Shown: positions 36,088 through 45,171, counted from the stretch's first letter. The stretch: 52,317 bases of DNA from Planctomycetaceae bacterium (GCA_002722955.1 PBMZ01000075.1:1-52317); one strand, 5' to 3'. Notes: generated from the letters alone by a model not told the origin. Translations and numbers: made by a program.

Positions 36088-37374
36088 CTACTTCGACGGA
36101 TTTTCGATTCGATAAAGATGGGTGTTGCTTCTTAGAAAGATGGCTGGCCCAGAGACAGCAGGCGATGCTTTGAACGTGCCGTCGAGTTGGTTTGTGGCGA
36201 GGGTCTTGTAGCCCGGTCCAGCGGCCAAGACCGTCATCTTGCCGTCTCGGTTCATGTAGTAGATGTTGCCATCGGCCTCTATCGGTGAGGCATCGTAATT
36301 GCCGCCAAGACGTTGGCGCCAGTGCTCTTCGCCGGTAAGTGCGTTCAGGCAAGTGGCGACTCCGCCGTTGTCGATCACGTACATTTGCTTGCCGACCAGA
36401 ATTGGCGAGGGCACGTGGGCGATGCCGTCGGAGCATTGCCAGGCGACTTGATTGGCTTTCAATTGACCGCTTCCCGGTTTGACAGCAAAGACACAAAATC
36501 TGTCTTGAGCGACGGAACCGACAACATAGAACATACCGTTGCCATACGAAGGTCGACCGACTTGTGAGAAGCCGGTGTAAGGCATCCACCAGACTTCTCG
36601 ACCGGACTTGAGGTCATAAGCGGCTACGTGATCAGCACCGCTGCTGACCAATTGGGGGACTCCGTTTACGGCGTGGATCAAGGGAGTCGAATAGGCCATC
36701 TTCGCGAGTCTAGCTCGGATTGAACCGGCTTTGAAGCGTTTGGCCGCTCGCTCCAAGTGGGCTCGCTTTTGATTCCAGATCGTGTCACCCGTGCTCTTAT
36801 CCATGGCAATCAGGAATTGATGATCCGTGCCATCGCAGGTGAGAATCAACAGATCGTTGTGCAAAATCGGCGAACTGGCGGCACCTTGAAATGCTTCATA
36901 GCGAAGTTCGGTGTTCTTCCAGACGACCTCTCCAGCGGCGTTCAAACACGCCGTGCCTCTCGGACCGAAATGAACATAGACGTGCTCCCCGTCAAGAACC
37001 GGCGTTGGCGAAGCAAATCCATTCTGCGGATGGCGGCGTCCGGCTTCTTTCGGCGTGAATAATTCGACGTTGTGCAATTGCTTGCCATCGCGTTTGTCGA
37101 AACACAAGGCTCGCAGCGACTTGCCGCCGTTCTCAGAACACGTCATCCAAATCTGATTGCCCGAGATCACCGGGGACGACCAGCCCTCGCCAGGAACGGG
37201 AACTTTCCACGAAACATTCTTCGTCTCGCTCCATTCGATAGGGAGCCCCTTCGCATCCGAGTGCCCTTGCCCATCTGGACCACGAAACTGAGGCCAGTCG
37301 CTGGCATTTGCTATGGTCGAAAACGCCAAGGCTGCCAAAACGACCAAGGCAAGTGGGGATGTCCGCGTCAGCAT
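36088..37374 (-). CDS. Secreted PQQ-type beta-propeller protein
   Basis: 428 residues. Signal peptide at 1-24 (MLTRTSPLALVVLAALAFST). The mature start ASDWPQFRGPDGQGHSDAKG and repeats such as GWSSPVISGNQIWMTC, NGFASPTPVLDGEHVYVHFG and TGDTIWNQKRAH are the BamB/PQQ-like repeat pattern; about seven blades fit the length. Planctomycetes have large families of these; most are not real quinoproteins and their function is unknown. Metal/PQQ-ligating residues of true dehydrogenases were not recognised. Confidence 0.88.
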   Translation of the reverse strand: MLTRTSPLALVVLAALAFSTIANASDWPQFRGPDGQGHSDAKGLPIEWSETKNVSWKVPVPGEGWSSPVISGNQIWMTCSENGGKSLRALCFDKRDGKQLHNVELFTPKEAGRRHPQNGFASPTPVLDGEHVYVHFGPRGTACLNAAGEVVWKNTELRYEAFQGAASSPILHNDLLILTCDGTDHQFLIAMDKSTGDTIWNQKRAHLERAAKRFKAGSIRARLAKMAYSTPLIHAVNGVPQLVSSGADHVAAYDLKSGREVWWMPYTGFSQVGRPSYGNGMFYVVGSVAQDRFCVFAVKPGSGQLKANQVAWQCSDGIAHVPSPILVGKQMYVIDNGGVATCLNALTGEEHWRQRLGGNYDASPIEADGNIYYMNRDGKMTVLAAGPGYKTLATNQLDGTFKASPAVSGPAIFLRSNTHLYRIENPSK

Positions 37375-37484
37375 GTCCGCTACCTCTCAAGTTATGAAAC
37401 TGAAAGGCTAGATTATTTACAATGACGCGGCGATCGACAAGTTCTCGGTGCTGTTGGCTTATCTCAATTCGATCTCACGTACTC

Positions 37485-38210
37485 TCAAAACTCGCGAACT
37501 TCGGCGAACTCGGAGGTATCAAATCGCTTGCCGGGCCAAACGGGTTGCCGCTTTGCTGGCATTGTTGATCCGCACGAGTTACTTCTCAGAGTGTCTTCAG
37601 CAGTGGGGAGGCCTAATCTTGCAGCGAAGTGCAGGTCGCGACCGAAGAGCCAATTGGTTGGGAGAGAATAGAGCTGGAAGCTGTCTTCCCATTCATCAAT
37701 GCTCAACTTCAGATCATCGAACGCCCGCATCCATTCTTGCCGACTCCAATAATTGTATGGCAAGGCGACGCCGTGATGAGCGTTGCCCACCCAATCCATA
37801 AACCGCAAAGTCGTGTGCGCCAAGAAGCCGTTTCGAAGGTGATCTTTTAAAACGACTGCTTGCCGTGCTACTCGACATGCTTCCTGAAGCAGCACGTTTG
37901 GGTCTTCGGTGTGATGTAGGACATCGACGAACATGACAACGTCGACGCTATTGTCTTCGAGCGAGATATTGATCCCGTCAAATTCTTGGATGGGAATGTA
38001 GATCTTCGGCCTCATCAAGACATCGATGCCTTGCAATTGAAGATCATCACGTTGTCGCATGATTTGGCTGGCGAGAAATCCGTCTCCACAGCCAACATCC
38101 AAGATGCTGGCATCACGAGGCAGCAGTGCGCTAAGTTGGCTGCAAAGGACGCTGGCTCGGCGTTCGGCCACGAATCGTTCTCGGAGGCCGCCGACTATGT
38201 TTATGATCAT
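37485..38210 (-). CDS. Class I SAM-dependent methyltransferase
   Basis: 241 residues. Motif I is ILDVGCGDGFLASQI (~36-50), followed by acidic post-motif GIDVLMRP and motif VDVVMFVDVLHHTEDPNVLL. Type 11 methyltransferase fold; substrate unknown. It starts 7 bases after the stop of the GT39-like gene, so the two are probably cotranscribed, suggesting a substrate connected with envelope glycan or lipid-linked sugars. Confidence 0.85.
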   Translation of the reverse strand: MIINIVGGLRERFVAERRASVLCSQLSALLPRDASILDVGCGDGFLASQIMRQRDDLQLQGIDVLMRPKIYIPIQEFDGINISLEDNSVDVVMFVDVLHHTEDPNVLLQEACRVARQAVVLKDHLRNGFLAHTTLRFMDWVGNAHHGVALPYNYWSRQEWMRAFDDLKLSIDEWEDSFQLYSLPTNWLFGRDLHFAARLGLPTAEDTLRSNSCGSTMPAKRQPVWPGKRFDTSEFAEVREF

Positions 38211-38217
38211 AAAAACA

Positions 38218-39891
38218 CTATTTCCCTGAAGAGCCCTTCTCGCGTGATTTCATGTCCGACTTGGCAATGACATCGTCGCCAGGAGATTTGTAGACCTCCA
38301 TTTTCCTACCTGCGTATTGATACTCGCGGTGTAATTGCCAGTTCGTCTTGCTGCGAAACTCGTCGGCCATCTCCCAATCTGGGGAAAGTATGAAGATGCT
38401 CGCTTCCAACTCTCGTAGCTTGTCATGGAGAGCATTGACATCGGGCTGGTCGCTTGCGCCCAAATAAGGCGAGTTCAAGTGAAATGCGATCGCCATGCCC
38501 TGGTAACGCAAATCCGTACTGGCAGCCACAGGACCATTGAGGTCAGTCCCCGCCATTTCTTTCGCCACGCGTCTCAGTTCCCCTTGGACCAAGACGTCTT
38601 GGTAACCCCGGCCGTGAAAACATTTTCTGACGCGATCGACCGCGGGCTCAAGGAATGAAATCACCACCAGAGATGTTGCGAGCCAAAGTTGCCACGAGGG
38701 CAATCGGCGAAATCGAAACCACTCGCGAATCGCCTCAAAAGCCACTCCGAAAGTGACAACGCACAGAAATGGCCAGAAAAATGTCTCGATATAGCGAGCC
38801 ACATAAGCCACCATCAAAAAACCGCCGCCGTAGATGCCAGCAGTCATCAACGTCCAGAAGTAGCGAAACGAGGCTTCCTGATCGTTGCGCTGCATGGTAA
38901 TCAGCGGCACAACACACAAAGACATCATTGAAAGACTGAATGCATCAAACGTTGACAGATCCGCAATGAATCTCTTCGCAGTTCCCAACGTAAGCTTGAT
39001 TTGGTGAATCAGATTGTCGGTACTCTCAAATGGAGACCATAAGAGATAGTCCTGCGTCTCTGGCACCTCGGCGGCCATGATTCTACCTGGTAGCGGTCGT
39101 TGAAGCCTTGAGTACGGAGAGTAATAGCGTTCTTGATTCCCGGGCCCAACGATCGCGTGAGCAATTGGTCCGACGGTCGAGATTGTCAGTTTCTCGTACT
39201 TCCAACTCAAAGTGCCAACCCATAGCCCTGCAATCAGCGCGAAACCGGCCATCCCTGCACACCAAGATTTCGCCGCCAGAGAAAGTCGAGATTCCTCGCG
39301 TTCGACCCACCAACGCAAAGCAATCGATGCCGTGAAATGGGCCAAGAAGAACGGAAAGGCATACGATTTAGCTAGATAACAGATGCCGCCGATTATGCCG
39401 ATGCGAAACGCACGTTTGGGCGACTTGACCAATTCTTCTTCAATTGCATGCCCCAAGTACACGAATACGCAGGCCGTGAGCAAGATGTCAGGCGTGATGA
39501 TGTGACAGCACCAATAGGTCGAGAACAGTGCAATCAGGCTAGTAGAAATGACTTTGGATCGAATGGAAGACACGGGAAACATGCGATGCAGGAGGAACCA
39601 CGAGGCCAACACAAGCAGGAAGCCAGTGATCGCAACGGTAACTCGAGCAGCTATCAGTTGATCGAAGCCTGCGGCAAGCCAAGGGACGATGAGCCACGAG
39701 ATCAACGGACTCCAATAGCCTGAGATCGAATCAACAAAGCGTCCTTCCGTGATGTAAAGTCCATTGCGGATGTAAGAGATCGCATCGCCATTTAACTGAT
39801 CTTGTAACGACACAGCGCATGGAATGACGCAGCCAACATAGATCAGCAAAGGAATGAAAACCGCAAGATGTCGTGATCGACTTGATTGCAC
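38218..39891 (-). CDS. GT39-like multi-pass membrane glycosyltransferase
   Basis: About 557 residues from the GTG at 39891, which has GGAG eight bases upstream; the open frame reaches an ATG at 39954 but its AGGGA touches the start codon. Roughly nine to eleven membrane helices (e.g. HLAVFIPLLIYVGCVIPCAV, VTVAITGFLLVLASWFLL). An acidic motif after the first helix (LNGDAISYIRNGLYITEGR) and SGYWSPLISWLIVPWL match the ArnT/PMT-type layout, where an Asp/Glu pair binds the lipid-linked donor. C-terminal soluble domain of ~150 residues. Probably moves a sugar from a polyprenyl carrier. Confidence 0.8.
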   Translation of the reverse strand: MQSSRSRHLAVFIPLLIYVGCVIPCAVSLQDQLNGDAISYIRNGLYITEGRFVDSISGYWSPLISWLIVPWLAAGFDQLIAARVTVAITGFLLVLASWFLLHRMFPVSSIRSKVISTSLIALFSTYWCCHIITPDILLTACVFVYLGHAIEEELVKSPKRAFRIGIIGGICYLAKSYAFPFFLAHFTASIALRWWVEREESRLSLAAKSWCAGMAGFALIAGLWVGTLSWKYEKLTISTVGPIAHAIVGPGNQERYYSPYSRLQRPLPGRIMAAEVPETQDYLLWSPFESTDNLIHQIKLTLGTAKRFIADLSTFDAFSLSMMSLCVVPLITMQRNDQEASFRYFWTLMTAGIYGGGFLMVAYVARYIETFFWPFLCVVTFGVAFEAIREWFRFRRLPSWQLWLATSLVVISFLEPAVDRVRKCFHGRGYQDVLVQGELRRVAKEMAGTDLNGPVAASTDLRYQGMAIAFHLNSPYLGASDQPDVNALHDKLRELEASIFILSPDWEMADEFRSKTNWQLHREYQYAGRKMEVYKSPGDDVIAKSDMKSREKGSSGK

Positions 39892-40237
39892 AACGCGCGC
39901 TCCGCCACGCAAGAGAGAGAGAATTTCGCACGGAAAAGAAGAGGCAATCAACATTCCCTGGCGACAGCATGTTTCCTCAGATCAAGATCGCTATCAACGT
40001 GAGGGGAATGGTTGTCGGATCGGAGCGATTAGTTGTGTTCTTTCGACAAGAAACCCAATCACATTGTCTTGTATTGTTTAAGAATGGAACAACGAAGGCG
40101 CGCGTGATAGCTCGAAAACCAACCAGCATGTATCGCGCATTGAACGCAAACCAGTGCAGGTGTAAGGTGTAAGCAACATTTTACAGTTTTTTAAAAACTA
40201 AGAAAACCTGGCTGTGTTGGTAGACAGAAATTCGCGT
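39892..40237. other. Gap upstream of candidate structured RNA
   Basis: About 345 bases with no supported gene. AGTTTTT-T-AAAAACT (40186-40200) is a small palindrome. A weak TTGAAC (40140-40145) is the only -35-like word. Promoters for the minus-strand membrane gene and for the RNA candidate must lie here. Confidence 0.3.
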
Positions 40238-40411
40238 ATCGAGACTGAAGCTTCTCGATTGTTGCAAAAACGCCATAAGGCATTCAACAACAATGCATTA
40301 TGACCCACGCACTCCCCAAGGAGCCTAAAGGAACGCAATTCAGCCATTCTCAATATAGGAAGAATAGGAAGATAGCAGAGAATGGCTATCATAGCCGTTT
40401 GCGTTTTTTTT
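40238..40411 (+). ncRNA. Candidate structured RNA / attenuator upstream of nrdJ
   Basis: Successive hairpins on the plus strand: ATCGAG/CTCGAT (40238-40243, 40254-40259); TTGTTG/CAACAA (40259-40264, 40285-40290) enclosing GCC-ATAA-GGC (40272-40281); CTCC-CCAA-GGAG (40312-40323); AGCCATTCTC/GAGAATGGCT (40342-40351, 40378-40387). A Rho-independent terminator follows at 40381-40411, whose 5' arm overlaps the last pairing, so the two are mutually exclusive. No known riboswitch core or 6S, tmRNA, RNase P or SRP signature was recognised. It could be an independent small RNA or a leader attenuator of nrdJ. Confidence 0.45.
40381..40411 (+). terminator. Rho-independent terminator of the RNA candidate
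   Basis: AATGGCTA (40381-40388), loop TCA, TAGCCGTT (40392-40399) with one G-U, then GCG and eight T (40404-40411). Good form, 330 bases upstream of nrdJ. The 5' arm can alternatively pair with 40342-40351. Confidence 0.6.
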
Positions 40412-40499
40412 CGAAAATCGCAATCTAGTAAATCCCAGTCACTACTGCACTTTACGTCGATCTATTAAAATTCCGCAAATCTTCAGAAAACGGGGCATC

Positions 40500-40527
40500 T
40501 TGACAAATTTCGCGTCCGATTTATATT
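40500..40527 (+). promoter_or_regulatory. Sigma-70-type promoter of nrdJ
   Basis: TTGACA (40500-40505), 16-base spacer, TATATT (40522-40527). A perfect -35 and near-consensus -10, the best such promoter in the window. Start of transcription near 40534 would leave a ~205-base leader before nrdJ. Confidence 0.65.
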
Positions 40528-40581
40528 TGCAGTCCCACTTCTGAATCGCAAGATATTGGGCCTTTGTTCTGGCCAACCCCT

Positions 40582-40675
40582 ACCCATAGTGGTAGACGAC
40601 GGTTTTCTTTCTTTTTCCGTTAGTACAATCCAACAGGGATGTTGCGCGCGCTGCTCAGGCTCTCTACATCCCTGG
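40582..40675 (+). promoter_or_regulatory. Structured leader of nrdJ
   Basis: CTACC-CATAGT-GGTAG lies near 40579-40594, and CAGGGATGT (from ~40634) pairs with ACATCCCTG (to ~40675) around a 23-base GC-rich loop, within the leader made from the promoter at 40500. No adenosylcobalamin riboswitch B12 box was found, and no NrdR box was identified. Confidence 0.4.
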
Positions 40676-40741
40676 CATTCACATCTTTCTTTCAGACTTG
40701 GGACAGGGAATTCATAGGAGTTTTTAGGATCGAAGGAGTGC

Positions 40742-43666
40742 ATGATGCACCAATCAAATGGAGTTGTGGATCAAACCACACGGAGTGCGGCAGCAACGCA
40801 AGTCCCCGAGGGTTACCCAAGCGGAAACGGTTCGATGGCGTCCGAAATCGCTCCCATGCAGGTCGAACTCTCATTCTGCCCGGCTGAGACCGATCCCTTT
40901 GATACGGTCGAGTGGGAGCCGCGGACAGCTCACATCAAGGATGAAAACGGCGGCATTCTGTTTGAGCAAAAGGATTGCGAGATCCCCGTTGACTGGAGTC
41001 CGCTCGCAACCAATGTCGTGGTTAGCAAGTACTTCTATGGCGAACACGGAACGGCCGAACGCGAAACCAGCGTGCGCCAAGTCATCCATCGTGTAGCCCG
41101 GACTGTGGCCGATTGGGGCATTGAAGATGGCTACTTTGCTTCGCGCGAGGACGGCGAGAACTTTTACAAGGACTTGGCTTGGTTGTGCTTGCACCAGCAC
41201 GGTTCGTTCAACTCTCCAGTTTGGTTCAACGTGGGGCTCTATCACCGATACGGCGTGAAAGGATCTCGAGGCAACTATCGCTGGGACTTAGAGACACGTT
41301 CGATCCGTCGACCGGAGACGCCCTACGAATTTCCACAAGCTTCGGCGTGCTTCATTCAGTCCGTCGAAGACAACATGGAAGACATCATGCGATTGGCTCG
41401 CAGTGAGGCCATGTTGTTCAAATTCGGTTCGGGCACGGGTACCGACCTATCGACGATCCGCAGTTCAAAAGAGAAGCTCTCGGGCGGCGGCGTTCCCTCA
41501 GGTCCTCTGTCGTTTATGCGAGTCTACGACCAAATCGCCGCCGTGGTGAAGTCGGGCGGAAAGACCCGTCGTGCGGCGAAAATGCAGAGTATCAAGGACT
41601 GGCATCCGGACGTCTTGGAATTCATCCAAGCCAAGTCGAAGGAAGAGAAGAAGGCCCGCGTCTTAATTGATAGTGGCGAGTACGAATCGAACTTCAACGG
41701 CGAAGCGTACAGCTCGATCATGTTCCAAAACGCGAATCTTTCCGTCCGCGTCAGTGACGAGTTCATGGAATCCGTCATGGAAGATCGCGACTGGAAGACT
41801 CGCTGGGTCACCGATCCGATGCAAGGCGGCCCGTCTTATAAGTCTCGCGAAGTGATGAGAGAAATCGCCGAGGGAACTTGGTACTGCGGCGATCCGGGAC
41901 TGCAATACGAGTCGACGATCAACGACTGGCACACTTGCCCGAACAGCGGTCGTATCAACGCTTCCAACCCGTGCTCTGAGTACATGTTCTTGGACGACAC
42001 GGCGTGCAACTTGGCCAGTATCAACTTGCGAAAGTTCCATTTGGAAGACGGCAGCTTCGATGTGGCTCGGTTCCGCCGAGCGGCCTCGATTTACATCACC
42101 GCTCAGGAAATCCTGGTCGACCACGCCAGTTATCCGACACCAGCAATTGCCGAAAACAGCCACTTGTATCGGCCGCTGGGGCTCGGTTATGCCAACTTGG
42201 GCAGCCTGTTGATGTCGATGGGAATTCCTTACGACAGCGACGCTGGCCGCGGAATCTGCGGTGCGATGACCGCAATGTTGAACGGCCAGGCGTATCTCAC
42301 TTCCAGCCGCATTGCTAGCTACCAAGGTCCGTTTGCCGGTTATCGTGAGAACGAGCAACCCATGCTGCGAGTCATGGAGAAGCACCGCGAAGCCGCTGGC
42401 AAGATCGATCCGGCATGTCCCGAGTACTTGCGGCAGGCCGCCCAACAAGTGTGGGACGAGTGTGTGGAATCCGGCAAGCAATTCGGTTACCGCAATGCTC
42501 AAGCCACCGTGTTGGCTCCAACCGGCACGATTGCCTTCATGATGGATTGCGATACGACCGGTATTGAACCCGATATCGCCTTGGTCAAGTACAAGCAGCT
42601 GGCCGGCGGCGGCATGATGAAAATCGTCAACCGCACCGTGCCGTTGGCCTTGAAGACGCTTGGCTACGACGACCCAAGTGTTGCTCGTATCGTAGATTAC
42701 ATCAACGAGAACGAGACCGTCGAAGGGGCCGAGGACCTGAAAACCGAGCACTTGCCGGTCTTCGACTGTGCCTTCAAACCGGCCAATGGGACTCGCTCGA
42801 TCAGCTGGCGAGCTCACATCGGAATGATGGGAGCAGCCCAACCGTTCCTGTCTGGTGCGATCTCAAAGACGGTCAACATGCCGGAAGACTCGACCGTCGA
42901 GGATATCGAGAAAGCGTATATCGAGGGTTGGAAGCTGGGCCTGAAGGCACTGGCAATTTACCGTGACGGCTCGAAGCAAAGTCAGCCGTTGGCAACCTCG
43001 AAAGAGGGTGATCGAGACAAGTCTGATGAAGCCGTTATCGGCCCCGTTCGACGTCGATTGCCGGCGACTCGTCAGTCCATTACGCACAAGTTCTCCGTGG
43101 GTGGCCACGACGGTTACATCACGGTGGGGTTGTTCGAAGACGGCACACCGGGTGAGCTGTTTATCGTGATGGCCAAAGAAGGCAGCACAATTGGTGGCTT
43201 GATGGATGTGATCGGAACGTTGACCTCAATGGGACTTCAATACGGCGTGCCGTTGCAAGTCTTCGTCGACAAGTTTTCGCACTCTCGATTCGAGCCATCT
43301 GGTTGGACTAGCAATCCCGACATCCCGAATGCGAAAAGTGTCCCGGATTACATCTTCCGATGGCTTGGCATGCAGTTCATTGCTGGTTATCGTGAGGCCA
43401 ATGCTCCGAATCGCGGCGAAGGCGATGACACGCCAAGCCAAACGTTGACAGCTACGGAGATGAAAACCGAGCTAATGACGTTGATTGAGAGCCATGTTCC
43501 ACCACAAGTAACACCTGACGTGTTGGCTGATGACGGCAATCGAAGCGAGCAGTTCGCTCGATTCCAATCCGATGCACCAGCCTGCGACAATTGCGGAGCG
43601 ATCACCGTTCGAAACGGCAACTGCTACTTATGCCATAACTGTGGAAACAGCATGGGATGCAGCTGA
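40742..43666 (+). CDS. nrdJ: AdoCbl-dependent (class II) ribonucleoside reductase
   Basis: 974 residues. AAGGAG (40733-40738) serves either the ATG at 40742 or, with better spacing, the next ATG at 40745. It reduces ribonucleotides to deoxyribonucleotides using adenosylcobalamin. Motifs: QASACFIQSVEDNMEDIMRL, KFGSGTGTDLS, NPCSEYMFLDDTACNLASIN (~408-427), VLAPTGTIAFMMDCDTTG (~588-605) and FVDKFSHSRFEPSGWTSNP near the C-terminal TSCPD-like part. The tail CDNCGAITVRNGNCYLCHNC is a zinc or redox Cys cluster. Long N-terminal extension relative to short class II enzymes. No intein. Confidence 0.95.
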   Translation: MMHQSNGVVDQTTRSAAATQVPEGYPSGNGSMASEIAPMQVELSFCPAETDPFDTVEWEPRTAHIKDENGGILFEQKDCEIPVDWSPLATNVVVSKYFYGEHGTAERETSVRQVIHRVARTVADWGIEDGYFASREDGENFYKDLAWLCLHQHGSFNSPVWFNVGLYHRYGVKGSRGNYRWDLETRSIRRPETPYEFPQASACFIQSVEDNMEDIMRLARSEAMLFKFGSGTGTDLSTIRSSKEKLSGGGVPSGPLSFMRVYDQIAAVVKSGGKTRRAAKMQSIKDWHPDVLEFIQAKSKEEKKARVLIDSGEYESNFNGEAYSSIMFQNANLSVRVSDEFMESVMEDRDWKTRWVTDPMQGGPSYKSREVMREIAEGTWYCGDPGLQYESTINDWHTCPNSGRINASNPCSEYMFLDDTACNLASINLRKFHLEDGSFDVARFRRAASIYITAQEILVDHASYPTPAIAENSHLYRPLGLGYANLGSLLMSMGIPYDSDAGRGICGAMTAMLNGQAYLTSSRIASYQGPFAGYRENEQPMLRVMEKHREAAGKIDPACPEYLRQAAQQVWDECVESGKQFGYRNAQATVLAPTGTIAFMMDCDTTGIEPDIALVKYKQLAGGGMMKIVNRTVPLALKTLGYDDPSVARIVDYINENETVEGAEDLKTEHLPVFDCAFKPANGTRSISWRAHIGMMGAAQPFLSGAISKTVNMPEDSTVEDIEKAYIEGWKLGLKALAIYRDGSKQSQPLATSKEGDRDKSDEAVIGPVRRRLPATRQSITHKFSVGGHDGYITVGLFEDGTPGELFIVMAKEGSTIGGLMDVIGTLTSMGLQYGVPLQVFVDKFSHSRFEPSGWTSNPDIPNAKSVPDYIFRWLGMQFIAGYREANAPNRGEGDDTPSQTLTATEMKTELMTLIESHVPPQVTPDVLADDGNRSEQFARFQSDAPACDNCGAITVRNGNCYLCHNCGNSMGCS

Positions 43667-43692
43667 CGGATTAGCAAACTCTCTTGCTATCG

Positions 43693-43725
43693 CACCCCGG
43701 TCACGGATGGGCCGGGGTGTTTTTT
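43693..43725 (+). terminator. Rho-independent terminator of nrdJ
   Basis: CACCCCGG (43693-43700), 11-base loop, CCGGGGTG (43712-43719), then six T (43720-43725). It starts 27 bases after the stop codon. The clearest intrinsic terminator in the window. Confidence 0.9.
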
Positions 43726-43751
43726 ATGCGCTGTTAACAAGCTAATCTTGT

Positions 43752-43826
43752 GCTGGAGTACAGGCTTTCTCCGCCACCAAATACCAAGCATCGCCCCATC
43801 CGAGGCGCCGAAGGCTTGACTCCAAC
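43752..43826. repeat. Second copy of the TTGGAGTGCAGGCTTTAG-type repeat
   Basis: GCTGGAGTACAGGCTTTCTC from 43752 and the opposite arm GGCGCCGAAGGCTTGACTCC from 43804. Same arrangement and arm length as the copy at 13583-13655, with point changes. Located between the nrdJ terminator and the tsaB stop. Confidence 0.65.
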
Positions 43827-43842
43827 GTCCTGATTTCAGCGG

Positions 43843-44535
43843 TTACTCGCCAAGTCGCTCTTCGGCCGTGCTCTTTCTTAAGTAGAACGGTTGCAGCTCC
43901 CAGTAGTCGGCCACATCTCCAGCATCGCGCATCTTTTCTCCAATGGAGACCACGTTGGCAGCACGGGGCTCCTGGAATTCTGCTGTCAAAACGGGGCATC
44001 CAGACAGCTGATCTTCCACCTTCGGAAGACACGGACCAGTGATCGCAAACCCTTGCTGAATTTGGAGTTGCCGCTGTCGCTCACACCAAGCCTGTGTATC
44101 CTCGATGCGGATTTCTTGCTGCTGCCGCCATTCCCCTTCCGCCTCGCGAAGATAGTTGCCAACAAAGATTCCACTACGTTGAGCGTCGTTGACAACGGCG
44201 ACTTCGTCAACCTCTTCAGGGCAACCGACGGCAATCGCCAAGAACGTGTCGACGGCAACAACTTGGCAATCTAAGGCATACGCCAAAGTCTTCGCGAAGA
44301 CGACTCCAACCCGCAATCCGGTAAAGCTTCCCGGACCAATGCTGACTGCGATCAAGTCGCAGTCACTCTTTGAGAGGGAACATTCAGACACCAACTCGTC
44401 CGCTTGAGAAACCAGAGCTTGGGCATGTCGCTGCGATCCACTTTGGAGTGAACGAGTCACTACCGAGCCGTCGCACGACAACGCAATCTCACCTTGGCGA
44501 GTTGATGTTTCGATCCCGAGTGCAAACTGTGACAT
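43843..44535 (-). CDS. tsaB: tRNA threonylcarbamoyladenosine protein TsaB
   Basis: 230 residues from the ATG at 44535 (MSQFALGIETSTRQGEIAL); a further 28 upstream codons are not family-like. TsaB scaffolds TsaD in making t6A37 on ANN-reading tRNAs. Motifs: ALGIETSTRQGEIALS, IAVSIGPGSFTGLRVGVVFA, and the C-terminal PFYLRKSTAEERL. An ASKHA fold without the full ATP-binding set, as usual for TsaB. tsaD/tsaE are not nearby. Confidence 0.93.
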   Translation of the reverse strand: MSQFALGIETSTRQGEIALSCDGSVVTRSLQSGSQRHAQALVSQADELVSECSLSKSDCDLIAVSIGPGSFTGLRVGVVFAKTLAYALDCQVVAVDTFLAIAVGCPEEVDEVAVVNDAQRSGIFVGNYLREAEGEWRQQQEIRIEDTQAWCERQRQLQIQQGFAITGPCLPKVEDQLSGCPVLTAEFQEPRAANVVSIGEKMRDAGDVADYWELQPFYLRKSTAEERLGE

Positions 44536-45171
44536 AACAACAGTATAAACGTTTGATCCGAACGTATCAGAGCGAACAGAAGAACTGATCAAGGAGGCAG
44601 CTTGCCAAAGCGAACACAAGCTTCATAACAGCTCGGTGAGACTTATTAAATGAGACAAGTTCGCAAGTGCCCCACGATATTTTCCGAGCGACATTGGGGC
44701 GACCTGTAACACAAAACGCCCAGGCTGTCCAACAACCTGGGCGTTTTGGAGCCAACGTGTTGGGATCAACAACACGTTGGCTCCGAACTCTTTCTTTTCT
44801 CTCAAAGGTCAACCTAGGGATCAACCAGTCAGCCCGACGCTCAAAGCCGGGGGGAGCGGCTTGAGCTTCAGGTGTCAGCTACCCTTGAGGGCGATGAACT
44901 ATAACGCAGGATTCGTGCCGTACATTGAGATTTTGCGCGAAAATCCGCAAATCGTCACTTCATAGAAGATCAGATACACTCAGAAAAATGTGAAGATTCC
45001 GTGTGATCGATTTAATCGGAACTTTGAACAGAATGCAGCATCAGAAGTGGCTGCATTCTGCACTTGATGGGCATTTTAGAGCCATTTTTCGACCATTAAA
45101 TTCGGTCGGAATTGGCTCCAAAACAGCAGCAAACGCAACAGAATACTGCGAATGCTCGCAAAGACCGCCAA
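44536..45171. other. 636-base gap with tandem hairpins
   Basis: Contains the tandem hairpins at 44713-44784 and an imperfect stem at about 44845-44872 (GCTCAAAGCC with GGCTTGAGC). Bases 44880-45171 are AT-richer and show no gene on either strand. Confidence 0.35.
44713..44784. repeat. Two abutting perfect hairpins
   Basis: AAAACGCCCAGG (44713-44724) with CCTGGGCGTTTT (44736-44747), directly followed by GGAGCCAACGTGTTG (44748-44762) with CAACACGTTGGCTCC (44770-44784). No base separates the two stems. The first ends in TTTT and could terminate plus-strand transcription. Confidence 0.75.

Noticed and set aside
40200..40741. Adenosylcobalamin riboswitch upstream of nrdJ
   Set aside because: The expected B12-box wording (GCCACTG and AGYCAGGA-like core) was not found on either strand, although other structure is present.
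41663..42841. 392-codon minus-strand frame inside nrdJ
   Set aside because: Antisense shadow of a highly conserved reductase gene; no motif or start signal.
40742..43666. Intein in nrdJ
   Set aside because: Reductase motifs run in the normal order with no extra block; the length is explained by the N-terminal part and the C-terminal Cys tail.
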